From: Helicobacter didelphidarum
GTDB taxonomy: Bacteria > Campylobacterota > Campylobacteria > Campylobacterales > Helicobacteraceae
NCBI RefSeq assembly: GCF_003364195.1
Contig: NZ_NXLQ01000003.1
Location: 62,001 to 126,000 of the forward strand
Reading direction: 5' to 3'
Length of the DNA stretch: 64,000 nt
The translations under genes were made by a program, and so were the position numbers. Shown here one piece after another: positions 38,935 through 47,941 of this stretch. How positions within the stretch are numbered: the first letter of the stretch is position 1; each line of letters opens with the position of its first letter. The notes beneath the pieces were generated by a model that was not told the DNA's origin, made no database searches, and saw nothing but the letters and a program-made list of their open reading frames with translations.

Positions 38935-39975
38935 TTATTTGAAATCCTTACGCAAAAAATCACTTTCATATACTCGCAATATAGCTACAAATAATGCTGT
39001 AATCGCAGGTCCAATAATAATCCCCCAAAACCCAAATGTGCTTAATCCAGCTAAAATCGCAAAGAATATCGCGAGTTCATTAATTTGTAATGGTGTGCTT
39101 AAGATCCTTCGGTTTATAATACCAATTAACCATGGCTTTAGAATGTTATCGATAATAAAACCAATGAAACCCGCACTATAAAGTGCCAGAATAATTGCCT
39201 CTTGGATTCTATCTTGAAAAAATAATATAATACACACAGGTATCCAAATGAGTGCACCTCCCACAATTGGAATCATTGAACAAATTCCATATATAATTCC
39301 GAGCAAGATACCATCAAAATGTAAAATATAAGAGGCAATTCCAAAGGCTGCCCCCTGTAAAACGACATTGAAAAATGTTGAAAAAAACACAATGCGAAGT
39401 GTCCCGCTTACTTCTTTTGCCACTTCATTGATTTGTGTTTCATGAAATGGCAATAATTTTTTTAAATGGCTATAAAAATTCTCTCCCCAACAAAAAAAGA
39501 CAAAAAGGAATATAATAATAAAACATCCATCAATAATAAAATGCATACTATTCCCACCAATAATACTTGTAATTTTGAGTAGGCTACCTGAAATTGAACT
39601 AAATGAGATTTGATTAAATATTGGCGCTAAATGTTCTTGTATAAAGGGCAAATGTGAAAGTATATTTTGCAGCCACATTTTTGTCTCATTGAAATATGTT
39701 CTAAGGGCATTCCAATCAAGCATATTTATACCAATAAATGCACGATATAAAATAAAAAGAAGTGGGATGAACACTAAAGCAATCATAATAAAAATTGCTA
39801 TACATGATGATAAAATACTATTTTTTACAAATCGTTGTGTGTAGGTTTTGAGAAAAAATGTGCTAACACAAAGCAAAAAAGCTACGAGCATAGTGAATAA
39901 ATATGAATAATAAAGAACAATAATTGCGGTGATAACAAGTATAAAAATAATTCCAAATGCAATTTTACTTTGCAA
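38935..39975 (-). CDS. AI-2E family transporter / PerM-like permease
   Basis: The 346-residue protein has about eight helices. Family landmarks are GVSTFFL-like helix pairs at the N-terminus, then the conserved ILLGIIYGICSMIPIVGGALIW and GFIIDNILKPWLIG. These are followed by LAGLSTFGFWGIIIGPAITAL, where P-V/I-x-G-x and D-N-x-x-x-P are diagnostic. The start is TTG, chosen because AAGGA lies correctly before it and the next ATG is ~29 codons further on. Members export or exchange small solutes; the substrate here is unknown. It is monocistronic. Confidence 0.85.
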   Translation of the reverse strand: MQSKIAFGIIFILVITAIIVLYYSYLFTMLVAFLLCVSTFFLKTYTQRFVKNSILSSCIAIFIMIALVFIPLLFILYRAFIGINMLDWNALRTYFNETKMWLQNILSHLPFIQEHLAPIFNQISFSSISGSLLKITSIIGGNSMHFIIDGCFIIIFLFVFFCWGENFYSHLKKLLPFHETQINEVAKEVSGTLRIVFFSTFFNVVLQGAAFGIASYILHFDGILLGIIYGICSMIPIVGGALIWIPVCIILFFQDRIQEAIILALYSAGFIGFIIDNILKPWLIGIINRRILSTPLQINELAIFFAILAGLSTFGFWGIIIGPAITALFVAILRVYESDFLRKDFK

Positions 39976-40327
39976 GGTAAATCCTTATTAGGTTACATTA
40001 AAAATATAAGATTCTACATTTAATTAAAGTTCTAAAACTATTTTATATGGAATATTATGATTTGAAATTCCAAAGTGATAATTTAGTCCATTTATGTGCA
40101 AGATGATTGATAGAATCATAGCATAAATTGATGTATCACTGATATGTTGATAAAAATATGGTATTATACTTTACAAAAGAAAATAATTTTACAACCCTAT
40201 CTAACAAAACAAGAAATATGCAGAAGGTAGATTTAAAGCTTTATAATTTCATACTCACTAAAAAATAATGCTGATTTTAAAGTTCTAAAAGAAAAAATCA
40301 AGACAAAACACGAGCTAAGGAATCTTT
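39976..40327. other. 352-base divergent intergenic region
   Basis: AT-rich spacer between the AI-2E permease (minus) and the Mur-like gene (plus). TATAAT at 40242-40247 is a likely -10 for the latter. Otherwise no feature was recognised. Confidence 0.4.
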
Positions 40328-41689
40328 ATGAGACTAGATAAAGTGCTTGATATTTTATTTGGAAACCTCACAAATACACCATATATTAGTTCTTTTGAAA
40401 GTATTACATCAAATATTTCTAAGGTCAAACAAGGAACACTTTTTTTTCTACAAAATCCAGATGATTTACAACAGGCAATTCAACAAGGAGCATATGGTAT
40501 TGTTTTTGATATAGAAATGGGAATCTTAGATTCTGAAATTGCTTGGATAAAAGTAGAAAATATCTCACAAAGTATTATGCGTCTTGTTCGCTACTTAGTT
40601 TTAGAATCACAATGTATTCTTTGCCTCCTTACACCGGTGGAAATAGCGTTAGCAAAAAGTATTAACACCCCTTTTCGCATTATTGATGGAGAAAAAATTA
40701 CTGATATGCTAGCAGACATTTTTCTAGCTTACACAGAACAATTAAGGCAACCTCTAGTCCATCAAGTCTTTCTTACAAGTATTAGGGATTTGGAGCGACT
40801 CGATGTAGTAAAAATTTGTTCCCCATTTTATGTGCGTGACATGGAATATAGGAAGTATGATTTTATTCATAATCCTTTTATTAGAATAATACCAAAACAA
40901 GCAAATGTTAAATTCAAGATACTTTCTTACAATATCTTAGAAACACGCGTCTCACTGCATTCAGCTTCATATCTTATAGGATTACCTTATATATTTTTAC
41001 CATTTCTAGAAAGTCTTATTAGCGTGTTAGAATCATATCAGGAAAGTTGGCAAACAATTTCTCAAGATTATATTATTAAAAATTCTAAAATAATTACTAA
41101 TACGCAAAATACATTTAAAAATACAAATAAACACTCTCATGCCTTAAGGCATAAAAAAATAAAGGAAGAATTAGAAAATAGCCTCTTTACACACGAACAT
41201 TCTTTAACATATTCCTACAACATTAAAAATGGGCGATTTAAATACTTTGAATCTCTTATTGATTATGATAAAAGATTCTCTTTAAAATCAGAAACAAAAA
41301 CTATTCTTTTTTGTTGTAATCCACATATTTTTTATTTTCATCTTGTATGCGAACATGACTTTATTTATACAAACGAGATAAAAAAGAATATGCAAAATAT
41401 TTTTCATATCCTGCAAACGCAGCAAGATTCTAATATTTTTGTAGAATATTTTAAAACTTATGGGAATCATCTCCAAGTGCTAACTTGTTATAACAAAAAA
41501 TTTAAATTTGGTAAAAACTCTCCAAAATATATTTGTATGCCTTATGCCAATATATCTCATCTGTCTCAAATGCTAATAAAGCTTTGCTATCATTTTGCTA
41601 TTGTGTATGGAATCTCAAAAGAATCTTTTCTAAAAGCTACAATAAAACAAAAAGAATTAAAACATAAGATAATAAAAAATCCAAAATAA
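40328..41689 (+). CDS. Mur-ligase-like protein lacking the ATP-binding loop
   Basis: The 453-residue protein begins like MurE/MurF: an N-terminal substrate domain with TSNISKVKQGTLFFLQNPDD then LQQAIQQGAYGIVFD at 28-65. Where Mur ligases have GTNGKT, the sequence reads ILCLLTPVEIALAKSINTPF (about 99-118), with no Gly-rich P-loop or Lys-Thr. The middle and C-terminal parts (SASYLIGLPYIFLPFLESLI, then a polar linker, then ETKTILFCCNPHIFYFHLV) retain the size of a Mur protein but no catalytic motif that I can see. It may be a non-enzymatic paralogue that binds a muropeptide precursor or regulates synthesis. This is inference from the N-terminal match only. AAGGAAT precedes the ATG. Confidence 0.55.
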   Translation: MRLDKVLDILFGNLTNTPYISSFESITSNISKVKQGTLFFLQNPDDLQQAIQQGAYGIVFDIEMGILDSEIAWIKVENISQSIMRLVRYLVLESQCILCLLTPVEIALAKSINTPFRIIDGEKITDMLADIFLAYTEQLRQPLVHQVFLTSIRDLERLDVVKICSPFYVRDMEYRKYDFIHNPFIRIIPKQANVKFKILSYNILETRVSLHSASYLIGLPYIFLPFLESLISVLESYQESWQTISQDYIIKNSKIITNTQNTFKNTNKHSHALRHKKIKEELENSLFTHEHSLTYSYNIKNGRFKYFESLIDYDKRFSLKSETKTILFCCNPHIFYFHLVCEHDFIYTNEIKKNMQNIFHILQTQQDSNIFVEYFKTYGNHLQVLTCYNKKFKFGKNSPKYICMPYANISHLSQMLIKLCYHFAIVYGISKESFLKATIKQKELKHKIIKNPK

Positions 41690-41938
41690 TTTGATAATAA
41701 ATTATCCTATAACAATAACATAGTATTATTACTAATTTTTAGTAGTTATAATAAAAAGAATTGTTGCTTAGTTATTTAAAAGTATGTTCTAAAGTATTTA
41801 TAGAATTGATACTTTTGTTTTTTAAATAAAATGTAAATGTATATATTTAGAAAGAAATTAAAATACTAAAGAAGGTTGTAATATTATAATAGAATATTTA
41901 TTAACCACAATAGAAATTTTACCCGAAAAAGGCTTTTT

Positions 41939-42337
41939 ATGCTTCGCATACTCTTCATAAAATTGATACGATTTTACCAACTTTTTATCTCACCATTCAC
42001 TCCACAATCTTGCAGATATTATCCTACTTGCTCGACATACGGATTAATACTTATGAAGTTTGATAATCCTTTAATCGCCTGTGTAAAAATCACACTGAGA
42101 ATCTTATCATGCAATCCCCTTTTTGAAGGAGGCTTTGATTTGCCATATATGTATCTTAGTGTAAAAACTCAAAAGAGATTAAGACGAAATGCTTTTCAAC
42201 AATCTCATTTTTTTTCAAAACCAATTCCTCAAGAACCAAAAAAAGTAACATATTTGTTTATAAAATCTGATTCTTATTTGCTTAAATTGCAAAAATTTTA
42301 TATAATTTCAATTTACTTAAATCATAAAGGCAATTAG
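41939..42337 (+). CDS. yidD: YidD, membrane protein insertion efficiency factor
   Basis: The 132-residue protein has the full YidD signature: LIRFYQLFISPFTPQSCRYY, PTCSTYG, and the RILSCNPLFEGGFDLP end of the domain (residues ~8-70). The conserved cysteines of CRYYPTCS and CNP are present. A ~60-residue basic tail extends beyond the usual ~70-85-residue family length. YidD helps YidC insert proteins into the inner membrane. AAAAAGG precedes the ATG. Its stop overlaps the yidC GTG by one base (TAGTG). Unlike in many bacteria, rpmH and rnpA are not upstream. Confidence 0.92.
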   Translation: MLRILFIKLIRFYQLFISPFTPQSCRYYPTCSTYGLILMKFDNPLIACVKITLRILSCNPLFEGGFDLPYMYLSVKTQKRLRRNAFQQSHFFSKPIPQEPKKVTYLFIKSDSYLLKLQKFYIISIYLNHKGN

Positions 42338-44049
42338 TGGATAAACAAAGTAATTTAAGATTGATATTGGCGGTTGCTATCTCATTTGTTGTTATTGTTG
42401 TATGGTCAAAATATTTTGCACCTGAACCCGATATAAATAAACCACAAACAAAGACAACACAACAAGCAAATACCAATGAAGAAGTGCCAAATAGTGCATT
42501 AAATACATTATCTAGCAATACAAATACTCAAGCAAGTGTTAATGATGAGATGAAAGGTATTCCTGCATCAATTCCTCAAAATAAAGAAGTGCTTGTTGCC
42601 ATACAATCTGATACATTTGATATGGACATTGATGTTTTTGGTTCGATTACACAAGTCTATCTCAAAGAGGATAAATACATACAGCCACATCAAGAAGGTA
42701 TTTTCACACATTTAGGGCGACTTTTTGGTATGGTAAGTGGTGAAAATAAGAAACTTGAAAGACTCCCACTTCTTGCAAACAATGTCCCATTATATCCATT
42801 ACAAATGATTTTTGTAGATAAACAATATAACGAACATGCGAATAACACAAAATTCCATGCAGATAAGACACATATTATTGTTAAAGACAAGCCTGAAATA
42901 CTCACACTTACACAAGATTTAGGTGATCTTATTGTCCAAAAAATCATTACAATCAATCCCGATATGACATATCAAGCAGAAATTAAGTTAAATAGACCAA
43001 TACACTACATAATCAGTAACGGTATGCGTCCTAATGCAGATTCAGAAAGTTATGTATTTCATGGGGTATTGCTCCAAAATATAAGTGGTTCTATTGAGAA
43101 AATAGAAGATGGAGATGCAAAAGCAGAAGGACAAAATTTCAGCGATGCACTTTATCTTGCGAGCGTAGATAGATACTACACAAGCTTACTTTTTAATCCC
43201 GATAAACCTATTCGTTCCGTAACCATTGGAGCATTTGGCAAAGGATTACCTCGACCATTTATTAATGTGCAAGAACAAAATGAGATATTCAAAGGATATA
43301 TAGGACCAAAAGATTATAAAGTTTTAGAATCTATTAATCCGCATCTTACAAGTGTAGTGGAATATGGGAGAATCACATTTTTTGCAAAATATATCTTTAC
43401 TTTATTAGAATGGCTTTATGCACATATTGGGAATTGGGGTGTTGCTATTATTGTCCTAACAATCATTATTAGAATAATACTTTTCCCACTAAGCTTTAAG
43501 GGCATGGTCGGTATGCAAAAGCTCAAAGATCTTGCACCAAAAATGAAAGAACTGCAAGAGAAACACAAAGGAGATCCACAAAAATTACAAGCTTCTATGA
43601 TGGAGCTTTATAAAAAACATGGGGCAAATCCACTTGGAGGATGTCTACCCTTAATCCTACAAATTCCTGTATTTTTTGCCATTTACCGTGTGCTTTATAA
43701 TGCCGTTGAATTGAAAAATGCTCCACTAATGTGGTGGATTCATGATTTAAGTGTTATGGACCCATATTTTGTGTTGCCTGTGCTTATGGGACTATCTATG
43801 TATTTACAACAATCTTTAACCCCAACCACATTTACAGACCCCCTACAAGCAAAGGTATTTAAATGGTTGCCTGTTGTTTTTACTTTTTTCCTCATTACTT
43901 TCCCTGCTGGACTTATTTTATATTGGACAATCAACAACTTAATTTCAATTATTCAACAACTTGTTATTAATAGAATGCTTGATATGAAAAAACAAAAAGA
44001 AATAGAATCTCATAAGCATAAAAAGCAGATTCGTAAGGATACAAAGTGA
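42337..44049 (+). CDS. yidC: Membrane protein insertase YidC
   Basis: YidC inserts and folds inner-membrane proteins. The 570-residue protein starts at GTG with AAGG. It has an N-terminal anchor (LRLILAVAISFVVIVVWSKYF), a large periplasmic domain (about 60-340), and the conserved membrane core. The core has WGVAIIVLTIIIRIILFPLS, the coiled cytoplasmic loop KGMVGMQKLKDLAPKMKELQ then EKHKGDPQKLQASMMELYKK, and GANPLGGCLPLILQIPVFFA. The C-terminus is basic, as needed for ribosome contact. It lies between yidD and jag. Confidence 0.97.
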   Translation: MDKQSNLRLILAVAISFVVIVVWSKYFAPEPDINKPQTKTTQQANTNEEVPNSALNTLSSNTNTQASVNDEMKGIPASIPQNKEVLVAIQSDTFDMDIDVFGSITQVYLKEDKYIQPHQEGIFTHLGRLFGMVSGENKKLERLPLLANNVPLYPLQMIFVDKQYNEHANNTKFHADKTHIIVKDKPEILTLTQDLGDLIVQKIITINPDMTYQAEIKLNRPIHYIISNGMRPNADSESYVFHGVLLQNISGSIEKIEDGDAKAEGQNFSDALYLASVDRYYTSLLFNPDKPIRSVTIGAFGKGLPRPFINVQEQNEIFKGYIGPKDYKVLESINPHLTSVVEYGRITFFAKYIFTLLEWLYAHIGNWGVAIIVLTIIIRIILFPLSFKGMVGMQKLKDLAPKMKELQEKHKGDPQKLQASMMELYKKHGANPLGGCLPLILQIPVFFAIYRVLYNAVELKNAPLMWWIHDLSVMDPYFVLPVLMGLSMYLQQSLTPTTFTDPLQAKVFKWLPVVFTFFLITFPAGLILYWTINNLISIIQQLVINRMLDMKKQKEIESHKHKKQIRKDTK

Positions 44050-44116
44050 ATATATTGCGATATAATACTCAATCATGATAATAAATAATAATGTATAAAT
44101 ATAATAAGGAAACAAT

Positions 44117-45358
44117 ATGAAAAAATTTAGTGCAAAAACTCTTGATTCCGCTCTTTTGGAGGCTTCAAAATATTTTAATTGCTCTCTTACACAGATTGAA
44201 TACGAAGTCGTGCAAAATCCAAGTAATGGGATACTTGGTATTGGTAAAAAAGAAGCAATTATTGTTGCAACACAAAAATATTCAAACTTAAACACTAATG
44301 AGAATCTACATACAAGTGAAAGCAAAAAAAATAAAGATATACAACACGAACAAAAAATACATGAAACATGTTTTGATTCCAACAATCATACTATCTCAAA
44401 CGAATCACACGAAAAATCTTTATGCGATTTTTCGTGTGATTGCACACAAAACGACGCAATAACGCAACAAGCACAAACCCATTTACATGATTCCAAAGAA
44501 TCTCCAGAAACATCAAATATACATCTTGATAATGTATCTACGCAAGATTCCAAAGATTGCAACAACTATACAATTAATGAAAATGAGACTTATACAGAAT
44601 CAATTACGATCGAATCTTCCCATGTAGAAAAAGTTGTTTATCTAGCACATAAAGATATACAGAATGCACAACAAAAACAAGAAGTAGCTGATTTAGATGA
44701 TAAAGTAAAAAGTGATTTTGATAACAGCTTCTATGATGATTCTTCACACATTCCATGGCAAGATTCTGAATACACAAAATCTCATCTCAATCGTCATAAT
44801 CATACTACATATCAAAGCTTTATACCACCAGCACCCAATGTAAATATAGAGGAAGCCTCTCAAGAAGTGCAGGAGGAACTCATTGAATTACTGAAGTTCC
44901 TTCCACTCGACCTTACTAAAGTGCAAGTAAAGCCATATGATTCACATACATTATCAATCCTTATCGATGGACTAGATGCCGCATTATTAATTGGGCAAAA
45001 AGGCTATCGCTATAAATCTTTAAGTTATTTGCTTTTTAATTGGATAAATATTCGCTATGGATATGGTGTGCGTCTTGAGATTGCACAATTTTTAAAGAAT
45101 CAAGAGGAAATGATACGAGTATATCTTGAGCCAATTATAGAATCTGCCAAACTCAATGGTAAAGCACAAACAAAACCACTTGATGGTGTCCTTACACATG
45201 TTGCCTTAAAGATTCTAAGAGATGAATTACCAAACAAATATATTGTATTTCGGGATACTGCTGATGGTGAGAAATATATTACGATTAGTGATTTTCTAGG
45301 AAATCAAAATAGCTATCGTAGCAATGTTCATGGTTTTGGTAATTCTCCAAAATACTAA
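44117..45358 (+). CDS. jag: Jag/KhpB-family RNA-binding protein with long acidic linker
   Basis: The 413-residue protein starts with a Jag-N domain (MKKFSAKTLDSALLEASKYF, then GILGIGKKEAII). A ~185-residue linker follows, rich in Asp/Ser/Glu/Asn/His (about 60-245). Then come a KH domain with the GxxG loop in LLIGQKGYRYKSLSYLLFNW and a C-terminal R3H-like domain that lacks a clear R-x-x-x-H. Family members are usually 200-270 residues. KhpB proteins bind RNA and affect cell-envelope and division gene expression. A perfect 16-base-arm inverted repeat lies in the linker coding region (44403-44441). AAGGAAAC precedes the ATG. Confidence 0.85.
   Translation: MKKFSAKTLDSALLEASKYFNCSLTQIEYEVVQNPSNGILGIGKKEAIIVATQKYSNLNTNENLHTSESKKNKDIQHEQKIHETCFDSNNHTISNESHEKSLCDFSCDCTQNDAITQQAQTHLHDSKESPETSNIHLDNVSTQDSKDCNNYTINENETYTESITIESSHVEKVVYLAHKDIQNAQQKQEVADLDDKVKSDFDNSFYDDSSHIPWQDSEYTKSHLNRHNHTTYQSFIPPAPNVNIEEASQEVQEELIELLKFLPLDLTKVQVKPYDSHTLSILIDGLDAALLIGQKGYRYKSLSYLLFNWINIRYGYGVRLEIAQFLKNQEEMIRVYLEPIIESAKLNGKAQTKPLDGVLTHVALKILRDELPNKYIVFRDTADGEKYITISDFLGNQNSYRSNVHGFGNSPKY
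44403..44441 (+). repeat. Perfect inverted repeat inside jag
   Basis: AATCACACGAAAAATC (44403-44418), seven bases, then its exact reverse complement (44426-44441). It lies fully inside the coding sequence and would make a strong mRNA hairpin in the linker region. Confidence 0.85.
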
Positions 45359-45418
45359 AAATTTATAATTCGAAGAAAATTATAATGAGATGCTACAACT
45401 CTCAACCACAGGAATTTT

Positions 45419-46804
45419 ATGGACACTATTGTTGCGATTTCAACTGCATTAGCAAAAAGTGCTATTAGTATCGTGCGTTTAAGCGGTAAGGATTCTTTGC
45501 GAATTGTATCCAATCTTTTAAAAAAACAGCAAGGGCAAATCCATACTTCACAATCTTTATGTAATGACATAAATCTCATGCCCAGACAGGCTACACTTCG
45601 TAACATTTATGATGAATATGGTAGAATGATTGACAAAGCTATTATCATCTATTTTAAAGCACCTTTGAGTTTTAATGGTGAGGATATTATTGAGATTCAA
45701 AGTCATGGCGGAAAACTCATTGCACAAGAGATTTTAAGGGTATGCACATATTATGGTGCACGTCTTGCAAATGCTGGAGAATTTAGTAGGCGAGCTTTTA
45801 GAAATGGCAAACTTGATTTATTAGAGCTTGATGCAACTATTTCCCTAATTAATAATACAAATGCAAATTTTACACAGCTTCTTGCTCGAAATCTTTCAGG
45901 TGAATGTTCCAAAATGCTTGATGAGATTCGACTGCAAATTATAGAAATCATTGCACAAATGGAGGTTAATATAGATTATAGCGAAGAGGACTTAGATGAA
46001 AACATTTTAGAAAAATCACTACAAGTGCTTGATAATATCATACAAAGATTTTCTACAATTTTAGAATCTACAAAACATTATAATCGATTACAAAATCTTA
46101 AACTCTGTATCTTGGGCAAACCAAATGTCGGTAAAAGTTCATTGCTCAATCTTTTACTTTTACGTCAAAGAGCTATTGTGAGTAATCTTGCTGGCACGAC
46201 AAGAGACGCGATTTCTGAAATAATTGATATTGGCGGAAATCTTATTACAATTATTGATACTGCTGGTATCCGAGATAGTGGTGATTTTATTGAACAAGAG
46301 GGGGTTAAACAAAGCTTTGAATATGCAAAACAGAGTGAAATCCTTTTATGTGTATTTGATAATTCAGAACCTATGGAAAAAGAAGATTTTGATATATTAG
46401 ATTTTCTATCACAAGATTCTCTCAAAGATAAATTTATTCTTGTTGTGCTGAATAAAAATGATTTAATAAAGAAAAACACCCATGACTTCACACATTTTAA
46501 CACAATTTCTATTAACACAAAAGATATTCAAAATGCTTCATTAATCAAAAACAAGATACAGGATATTCTTACAATGCAAATTGACCAAAATACTTTTATC
46601 CTTACCAATAATACACAACGCATACTTTTAGAATCCGCATTGCATAATTTACAAAATGCAATAATTTCATTACAACATTTTCAGATAGAGTTAGTTAGCT
46701 TTGAGCTGACACAAGCTTTGCAATCGTTAGGACAAATTACAAAGCCATATAATGTTGAAGATATTTTAGATTCTCTGTTTTCACAATTTTGTGTTGGAAA
46801 ATAA
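45419..46804 (+). CDS. mnmE: tRNA modification GTPase MnmE
   Basis: MnmE, with MnmG, modifies wobble uridine at C5 of tRNAs. The 461-residue protein has an N-terminal folate-binding domain (MDTIVAISTALAKSAISIVR, SHGGKLIAQEILR, GEFSRRAFRNGKLDLLELDA). The G domain has G1 GKPNVGKSSLLN, GTTRDAISE, DTAGIRDSGDFIEQEG and NKND. It ends in FCVGK, where the catalytic Cys of C-I/V-G-K is kept. AGGA precedes the ATG. It ends the yidD-yidC-jag-mnmE run. Confidence 0.97.
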   Translation: MDTIVAISTALAKSAISIVRLSGKDSLRIVSNLLKKQQGQIHTSQSLCNDINLMPRQATLRNIYDEYGRMIDKAIIIYFKAPLSFNGEDIIEIQSHGGKLIAQEILRVCTYYGARLANAGEFSRRAFRNGKLDLLELDATISLINNTNANFTQLLARNLSGECSKMLDEIRLQIIEIIAQMEVNIDYSEEDLDENILEKSLQVLDNIIQRFSTILESTKHYNRLQNLKLCILGKPNVGKSSLLNLLLLRQRAIVSNLAGTTRDAISEIIDIGGNLITIIDTAGIRDSGDFIEQEGVKQSFEYAKQSEILLCVFDNSEPMEKEDFDILDFLSQDSLKDKFILVVLNKNDLIKKNTHDFTHFNTISINTKDIQNASLIKNKIQDILTMQIDQNTFILTNNTQRILLESALHNLQNAIISLQHFQIELVSFELTQALQSLGQITKPYNVEDILDSLFSQFCVGK

Positions 46805-47129
46805 ATAGCATGGAAATAAAATTAGAATCTATAAAATTGCTATAATATGGATTTTAAAATGATATAAGGAATTTATTTTGGAATCTATGTTTTAGGATTT
46901 TTATATATTGAGATATGACAAATTATTAATTTTCTTCATTCGTTATACATTGATTTTATATACGCTATTCTATATATTGTAAAATATAGAATAGTAAGAA
47001 AATTTACTAAGAAAAGTTGCCAAGCAAATTACTTTTATTTTCAAAGAATCTCATAAATAATCTATGAACACGAGACAAAAAATAGAATCGCAATAAGATT
47101 ATTTTTCACCACAACTTAATACTTCTGCT
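46805..47129. other. 325-base region between convergent mnmE and a lipoprotein gene, with orphan promoter
   Basis: A perfect extended -10 (TG-C-TATAAT, 46838-46846) points away from mnmE with only a five-codon frame (TTG 46879, after AAGGAA) before a stop. An inverted repeat with 11-base arms (46965-46975 and 46984-46994) follows about 120 bases later. Together these could make a small RNA of ~140 bases or be the relic of a lost gene. Confidence 0.35.
46965..46994. terminator. AT-rich inverted repeat between convergent genes
   Basis: CTATTCTATAT and ATATAGAATAG are exact reverse complements with an 8-base loop. They lie between the ends of mnmE and the lipoprotein gene. The stem is AT-only except for two G/C pairs, so termination is uncertain. 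Confidence 0.35.
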
Positions 47130-47576
47130 TTAAGTGTATATGAGACAATATCTGTTTTTTTTAGTATTAACTGTCGTGCAAACATATTGTGGTTTATTTT
47201 TACCTATTAACCCAAAAAATGAGGGTTTATCTTTACATTTCATACTTTTGCCTATAATCTTTAAAACAACTTTATTGCCTGCTTTTGTTGTGTGGATTGC
47301 CTCATTTTTGAGCTGATTTTCCGCACCTTTCTTTATTTCATCAAGCGTTGTTCCAGATTTATTGACTGCTGTTTCTGTAACCTCAATATCACCCTCAACT
47401 TTACAACCAAATATTCTTTCGCCTGCCTGTGCAAGAGTAATACCTCGTGTATCTTTATCCATTTGCGTAGCTTCATAAGGAGGGAAATTCGTTGCACAAC
47501 CTGCTGATAAAATCGCAATAATCCCTAAACCAATACAAAACTTTATATTTTTTATAACTTTTACGGAATATAACAT
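47130..47576 (-). CDS. Lipoprotein of unknown function
   Basis: The 148-residue protein has a lipobox at LGIIAILSAGCATNFPPYEA, so it should be lipidated at C26 or C27 and membrane-attached. The mature part has YEATQMDKDTRGITLAQAGE and a paired-Cys C-terminus (SMKCKD, YVCTT, RYCLIY). This gives four cysteines besides the lipid one, which could form disulfides. No family was recognised. AAGGGG precedes the ATG, and a -35/-10 pair lies upstream at 47604-47631. Confidence 0.65.
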   Translation of the reverse strand: MLYSVKVIKNIKFCIGLGIIAILSAGCATNFPPYEATQMDKDTRGITLAQAGERIFGCKVEGDIEVTETAVNKSGTTLDEIKKGAENQLKNEAIHTTKAGNKVVLKIIGKSMKCKDKPSFFGLIGKNKPQYVCTTVNTKKNRYCLIYT

Positions 47577-47941
47577 AACTGCCCCTTTAAATAGTGAAAT
47601 AAAATCGTATTTTACAAAAAAAACAAGTCAAGGGGTTGAACAATTTTTTAAATTCAATAAGAAAAATAACTTATGTTTATTGTAAATATATAAGTAAAGT
47701 CAGAAATTTCTTCGATATTTTATATTTTATTATAAATTTATACGCAAGGACTTTATGGATTAAATTGTGTTATAAAAATTTATTCGAAGCTTTTAAGTAA
47801 AATACTATCAATATTTTTGCATGAAGAGAGAATGCTTTATAAAATCTAAAGAAGTTTCTTTGTTAATTGATTCTAATCTCATTATCTACTTATTTGGAAC
47901 TATAAAAAAGTTTATTGCATAAAGAATGAATTTATTATTTA
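47577..47941. other. 365-base intergenic region with an aborted ORF
   Basis: Contains the lipoprotein promoter. On the plus strand AAGGA is followed by ATG 47755 and a stop two codons later (ATG GAT TAA), possibly the ruined start of a lost gene. No other feature was recognised. Confidence 0.3.
47604..47631 (-). promoter_or_regulatory. Promoter of the lipoprotein gene
   Basis: On the minus strand TTGACT (47631-47626), 16 bases, TACGAT (47609-47604). This is one of the few clear -35/-10 pairs in the window. It leaves a leader of about 20 bases. Confidence 0.5.
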
